Below, one piece after another: positions 60,801 through 64,000 of a DNA stretch of 64,000 nucleotides. The notes below the pieces were generated by a model. That model saw only the letters and a list, made by a program, of their open reading frames with translations, had not been told where the DNA came from and searched no databases. This stretch comes from Limnochordia bacterium. GTDB taxonomy: Bacteria; Bacillota; Limnochordia; DUMW01. Each line of letters starts with the position of its first letter. Within the stretch, counting starts at the first letter, position 1. A program made the position numbers and the translations under genes. The stretch covers positions 1-64,000 of the forward strand of contig JALNWK010000005.1 in the NCBI GenBank assembly GCA_023230925.1. The letters are read 5' to 3'.

Positions 60801-63655
60801 CCCCGCAAGGTTGTTACTGCGGTATCCATAATCGTTTGTAGCCGACCCCCGAGGGAGGCCTCACCAACCCAAAGGGTCTCAAATATGGCTTGGTTCACTG
60901 CTTCCGCTGTTGCTGCGAAATCACCGGTTGCCAAGGCAAGTAGCTCATCATACAGCTGGAATTGGGTCTCCCTTAAAAGAGGAATGATATTTGCCGCATT
61001 GAGATCTTGGCCTAACAAATGATCAATGCAGGTATCAAAAACTGTCCTTACCTGCTCTTCGGTAATCCCAACTACAGCTAGTTCGCTAAGGAAGTCCCCT
61101 TCTACCACATCATAGGTGCTGACCACTTCCTCAATGCTAGCAGACACTGCATCGTAAAATACACTACCGATTTGCGCCAATAGCTCTTCCTCTAATCCCA
61201 AATCTGGATGAATGAGAAATGCATAGGCAGCAATATCGAAGTAATTACTAATGTAGTACTGAATGTCCTCATCGGTATAGTCTTCGCTAGCCAAGACCAA
61301 CTTTAGTCCGTCAAGATAAGTAAATAGCCCTTCCTCAATGTTGCCATTAACCAAGTTTGCACAGGCCAGAATCTGATAACTGAATCCACCCGGGAATAAC
61401 AGGACTGCTTGTTCTGCCACCATCAAGGCCGTATCTAGATCCTGTGCAACCTCAACACAGTACAGGAACACACTATAGTAATAATAAACATCAACTTGAA
61501 CATCAGGGGCATTAAGCCAACGCAGCCAGTATTCTACCGCTGTTGAGTAATCCTCTACCCCATTAGCTGTGGCAGCCATCAAGTACCATAGTTCTGAATT
61601 CTGTTCCTGTTCCGGAATCAAGCCAAGGGCAATGTTCATATCATCGTAAGCTGCCTCATATTCTGAAAGGCCGAGGTGTTCTGCCGCCCGCTCTGCATAG
61701 GCAAAACCTAAGTCGGCAGCGTAGCTAGGATCCAATTCATGGGCACTAGTGAGGTAAGAGATGACATCATCAGTCTCCTCGGCTCCTTGGGCAAGCATGT
61801 AGTAACACAGGGCTTGCTTTTCATCGTATAGAGCGGAGCCTGCGGGATAATCAAGAGTCGCAAGTTTGTATTTATCAATGGCACCTAAGTAATCTTCAGT
61901 TAGGAAAAGAGCCTCTGCCCAAGCAGCATAGGCTTGGCCCCGGGCGGTTTTGTTTTCCTCACTATCCACAAGGGTAATGGCATCGGTATATGCACCAATC
62001 GCTTGCTCATAGAAAGCTCCGTCCAAATACAGAGCACCAAGGGCTAGATATACATCCGCCTTACTTGCTATATACTCAATCTCCCCAGTGGGATTAGCCG
62101 ATATGGCCAGATCAAGCTTCGTCAGGGCTTGCTGCAGGGACTCCAAAGTCCCAAGGTCCACAAGCTCCAAAGCCCACTGGTAGTAAGCTGATCCATGGGC
62201 CGCATCATATTCCGTCCTTTGGTCCAGCTCAACTGCCAAGGCAAAGTAGTCAACCGCATCAGCCCAATTCTCTGCTGCCATTTTCAGATTACCCAGGGCG
62301 AGATACACCGCCGCCTTATTGACCACATATCCGGATTCGCCAGCGGGATGAATGTCTATGGCTAAGTCAAGCTTTTCTAAGGCCAGTTGCAGATTAACGT
62401 CTTCGCCAGTTGCAGCTAATTGAATCGCCCATTCAAAATAGACTTCGCCTACTGCGGCCCGATTCACCTCTAACAGGCTCTGTTCTAGATCAAAAGCCTG
62501 TTGGTACAGACTCAGAGCTTCAGCATACTGTCCTTTACCCTTGGCCAACCGTGCCGCGGCTAGGAGCTTCTCAGCTTCTGTCGGAGCTGTATCCTTTTCC
62601 GGCGGTTCAGGTACCGGTAGCACTAAATCAGCAACTGCATCAATATCTCCACCGGCACCAATGACATCACTTAGCGTATCAAGTGCGGCATTGATCTGGG
62701 AGAGAGATTCACCATTTCGTACAATGTTGGAAAGAACTGAAGTAGTCCTTGTCATTTCCTGTCCCGACATACCCATATCCGCGGCATCCTGAAAAAGGGC
62801 CTGTAAGCGACTAAGTAAACCTTCCACTTCTGCTGCACTCACCGATTGTCCGATTGCAGAGGAAAGGGCGGATAGAAGGTTCTCAAGTCCGGTGTCGGAT
62901 ATCCCAAGCTCCGCTCCATCTACAACAAGACCCGTGATCTGGGCAATCAACCGATGGACTTCATCTGCCGTGTTACACCGGAGGGATGCCTCATACAAAG
63001 CCTGGATGGTACCTCTTACTACACTTGAACCGCCCATCTGTCCTAGGAAATCCTGTAGATACTCGATAACCTGCAACATATTAGTAGCATCACCTAGGGA
63101 AGCCACTATTTCCATAACGCTTAGCGTATCTTCGAGCGTCTGCTGACTATAATCAAGATCACCCATTTGCGTAAGAAAACCACTCAAGCTGGTGACGACA
63201 TCACTAAGCTGATCAGGATCCTGGGTTGTCTTGCCGGTATTACCAAGCACCGCGGATACCTGGATAACGATCGTTGCACTTTGCTTCTGCTTGATCAAGT
63301 GAGTCACGAATAACTCCACGTCATCGTCCCTGCCGTACTGGCTGGCGATGATCAAGTTCGATGCAACCTGCCCTGCTGTAGTAACAGAATAGCCTTCTTC
63401 CAGGACTGCTGGCACCGTATCCCCAATAATACCTTGGGGTATGACGGGATTTGACACATCAGCCAATGCCGCAGCTAGTGTGTTTGATACACTTTGCCAG
63501 AGAGCTAATTCTCTAAAGTAGTCGAGGTTAAGTGCTTCTACCTCCGACTGCACTTGGACCCATTGGGAATCAGAGAGCCCCTGTGCATTCACAATAGAAC
63601 ATAATAGGGTAAATAGTAACATAACGATAACGGGAATAGAGCTACGTCTTCTCAA
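57851..63655 (-). CDS. Giant exported TPR protein with an internal duplication
   Basis: A 1934-residue protein with a signal peptide ([20 protein letters not shown] start after AAGGAGG). Residues 25-355 are an alpha-helical region with repeats. Residues about 360-1165 and about 1170-1934 are two copies of one module: about eight TPRs (each with alternating small residues, e.g. [20 protein letters not shown]), a long helical part, and an end of the form [20 protein letters not shown] versus [18 protein letters not shown]. Copies are 791 residues apart, with a block of identical amino acids in each ([20 protein letters not shown]). It may be a periplasmic scaffold. No known family found. Confidence 0.85.
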   Translation of the reverse strand: MRRRSSIPVIVMLLFTLLCSIVNAQGLSDSQWVQVQSEVEALNLDYFRELALWQSVSNTLAAALADVSNPVIPQGIIGDTVPAVLEEGYSVTTAGQVASNLIIASQYGRDDDVELFVTHLIKQKQSATIVIQVSAVLGNTGKTTQDPDQLSDVVTSLSGFLTQMGDLDYSQQTLEDTLSVMEIVASLGDATNMLQVIEYLQDFLGQMGGSSVVRGTIQALYEASLRCNTADEVHRLIAQITGLVVDGAELGISDTGLENLLSALSSAIGQSVSAAEVEGLLSRLQALFQDAADMGMSGQEMTRTTSVLSNIVRNGESLSQINAALDTLSDVIGAGGDIDAVADLVLPVPEPPEKDTAPTEAEKLLAAARLAKGKGQYAEALSLYQQAFDLEQSLLEVNRAAVGEVYFEWAIQLAATGEDVNLQLALEKLDLAIDIHPAGESGYVVNKAAVYLALGNLKMAAENWADAVDYFALAVELDQRTEYDAAHGSAYYQWALELVDLGTLESLQQALTKLDLAISANPTGEIEYIASKADVYLALGALYLDGAFYEQAIGAYTDAITLVDSEENKTARGQAYAAWAEALFLTEDYLGAIDKYKLATLDYPAGSALYDEKQALCYYMLAQGAEETDDVISYLTSAHELDPSYAADLGFAYAERAAEHLGLSEYEAAYDDMNIALGLIPEQEQNSELWYLMAATANGVEDYSTAVEYWLRWLNAPDVQVDVYYYYSVFLYCVEVAQDLDTALMVAEQAVLLFPGGFSYQILACANLVNGNIEEGLFTYLDGLKLVLASEDYTDEDIQYYISNYFDIAAYAFLIHPDLGLEEELLAQIGSVFYDAVSASIEEVVSTYDVVEGDFLSELAVVGITEEQVRTVFDTCIDHLLGQDLNAANIIPLLRETQFQLYDELLALATGDFAATAEAVNQAIFETLWVGEASLGGRLQTIMDTAVTTLRGISDRNEVLGSAVAVNLLWDCADYVGYDLDMEQAVLLIGATRHIISVRDEIRKMPRAIEIALAEFKERAEALQLGGIATAFDEVLAANDWKFDVDRRDWDWNSLEENEQAFLETFLKDPVGILLVIQRAMEEHDDVNDSAAAAMALWHSVGTEILPEAIGQIPDFTVEEWNTAATALMEAFMSLVTRTPIEDLWPSDEQKARNLVNQAIAAKSAGQYETAIDYYNQAFALWPALLEENRQAFGETYRDWALQLAVAGDEASLQLALEKLNLAIAIHPDGEAGYVANKAAVYFALGNLEMAAENWADAVNYFAMAVQSDQKTEYNQAHGLAYYQWALELVELGTLESLQQALTKLDLAIYVNPTGEIEYIASKADVYLALGALYLDGAFYEQAIGAYTDAITLVDSEENKTARGQAYAAWAEALFTSEDYQGAIEKYQLAALDYPAGSALYNEKQALCYYMLAQGAEEIDNVISYLTSAHGLDASYAVDLGWAYVRRAEMEVSSTEWALAEADLEQALGLLSDSDQTARMHSMMGVAKYNLDKFEEAIASLDKAIHWPGAVLEEADLHLIIRICLEETQDFNSALEYAEQLVTEFPTVDNYRVLATTKVLVGDVEAAILVLGDGLSCAFGSGYTEAQIQSYMADCFMTLSDALIAYPDLNLTEQLVDEVYTALNTGLNSTISEVKTTYSELEPNLFARLSEVGITEEDARGVFNRCIEQLCSQQLNAANVIPLLRETQFILYEELAAVATSDGFPETAEAINTFVFETLWVGETSLGGRLQTIMNTTSAALKTISDRGQNVGYATANSILIEASNQVRTLDVEQAALLIGAARHLIGVKEEIKRMPEVVDIAMVDFRARAEALNMTTVAAAFDETLAGLDWRFDVDRRDWSWNALDENEQVFLETLLQDPLGTLLTIQRSLEERHDVNQVAAEARQLWESLSTEILPSAIGQVADYEIPDWNRASEALMTAFMSLVTGTPISSK
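59535..59720 (-). repeat. Direct repeat in the TPR gene, copy 2
   Basis: This block is nearly identical at the DNA level to 61908-62093, 2373 bases away (791 codons, in frame). Differences seen by eye are few and largely silent. It marks a recent duplication or gene conversion within the older two-module structure. Confidence 0.85.
61908..62093 (-). repeat. Direct repeat in the TPR gene, copy 1
   Basis: Counterpart of 59535-59720. The surrounding module repeats are more diverged, so this core has been homogenised or conserved more strongly. The encoded TPRs are identical in sequence over more than 40 residues. Confidence 0.85.
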
Positions 63656-63721
63656 TATAAATTCCCTCCTTAGTACTTACACCGTACCTTCCGCTTTACT
63701 ATAACCTTGAAAACTCTCCCG

Positions 63722-64000
63722 CTAAAAACGGTAATCTACGCTCAAACCACCGCCCCATGATTTCTTAAAAAAGTCGGAACTAGATAAACAAAAGTCAATC
63801 TCAACTGGTCCCACTTTTTTACCAGCTCCAAGCCCAATAACCATACCCTCAAGACTGGTCATTCCCACTTTCATCCTGCCCGTTGTCCCAGAGGGTAAAA
63901 TTCGCTCAAGGCCAAGTCGTATATCAACGTTAGCGTTCTTCTCTATTCGACGAACAAACTCCGTGTAGACGGCACCACTTTGACCAGCTCTGGCTACATA
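63722..64000 (-). CDS. C-terminal end of a barrel-like protein (partial, runs off the window)
   Basis: Open frame of 93 codons that enters at the right edge and stops at TAG (63722-63724). The sequence alternates hydrophobic and polar residues (VDIRLGLERILPSG, then MVIGLGAGKKVGPVEIDFCL) and ends GGGLSVDYRF, a terminal phenylalanine after a strand, typical of an outer-membrane barrel. The start is outside the window. It precedes the TPR gene by about 65 bases and may be cotranscribed. Confidence 0.6.
   Translation of the reverse strand, partial: YVARAGQSGAVYTEFVRRIEKNANVDIRLGLERILPSGTTGRMKVGMTSLEGMVIGLGAGKKVGPVEIDFCLSSSDFFKKSWGGGLSVDYRF

Overview
The window looks like chromosomal DNA from an anaerobic, outer-membrane-bearing (diderm) member of the Firmicutes. 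Evidence for an outer membrane: an LptB/LptF-G lipopolysaccharide transport pair, two proteins with an N-terminal SLH domain and a C-terminal beta-barrel-like region (OmpM type), a Wza-like polysaccharide export protein, and further barrel-like proteins ending in phenylalanine. Evidence for a Firmicutes-type anaerobe: an Rnf complex in the order C-D-G-E-A-B, a sodium-type ATP synthase c subunit, and a tyrosine kinase kept separate from its membrane adaptor as in Gram-positives. A Limnochordia/Halanaerobia-like lineage is my best guess, but that is inference. I see no rRNA, tRNA, CRISPR array, integrase, transposase or phage gene. Almost every gene is on the minus strand; only a small DUF4340-like gene (21418-21951) and a plsC-like acyltransferase (about 32066-32680) are on the plus strand.

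Layout. 0.1-6 kb: a YetF/DUF421 membrane protein, a LarA-like racemase, a decayed gene (2562-3165), an M24-peptidase-like protein that has lost most metal ligands, a short transaldolase and a barrel-like exported protein. 6-11 kb: rnfCDGEAB. 11.1-18.1 kb: a complete F-type ATP synthase operon (atpZ-I-B-E-F-H-A-G-D-C) with a clear promoter; the c subunit carries a Na+-type motif with two carboxylates, so Rnf and the synthase probably share a sodium cycle. 18.3-22.2 kb: membrane protein, oxidoreductase, glycosyltransferase and two small genes. 22.5-25 kb: a PhoR/WalK-type kinase and its regulator. 25.3-31.5 kb: a coenzyme A supply operon (coaX, coaBC, a DUF2520 dehydrogenase-like gene, panD, panB, panC, aspartate aminotransferase) with a promoter before coaX and a terminator or attenuator just before the DUF2520 gene.

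32-47.6 kb: an envelope/exopolysaccharide region. In order of transcription it holds an SLH porin, a periplasmic protein, a 2047-residue export protein with 23 tandem SLBB units, a Wzz/GumC chain-length adaptor, a tyrosine kinase with an eight-tyrosine tail, its PHP-type phosphatase, an orphan ParB-like protein, a membrane protein and nagA. 47.7-64 kb: a YqgF-like nuclease, a 1290-residue SLH/coiled-coil/barrel protein, TrkA/TrkH potassium uptake, a DUF3084 coiled-coil membrane protein, LptF/G, LptB, a 1934-residue exported TPR protein made of two copies of one module, and the 3' end of another barrel-like gene that runs off the window.

The parts fit a cell that conserves energy through ferredoxin-driven ion pumping and builds an outer membrane anchored to the wall by SLH proteins. 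The least ordinary items are the 23-SLBB exporter, the two-carboxylate c subunit beside Rnf, the duplicated TPR giant, and a hairpin placed between Shine-Dalgarno and start codon of the plsC-like gene.
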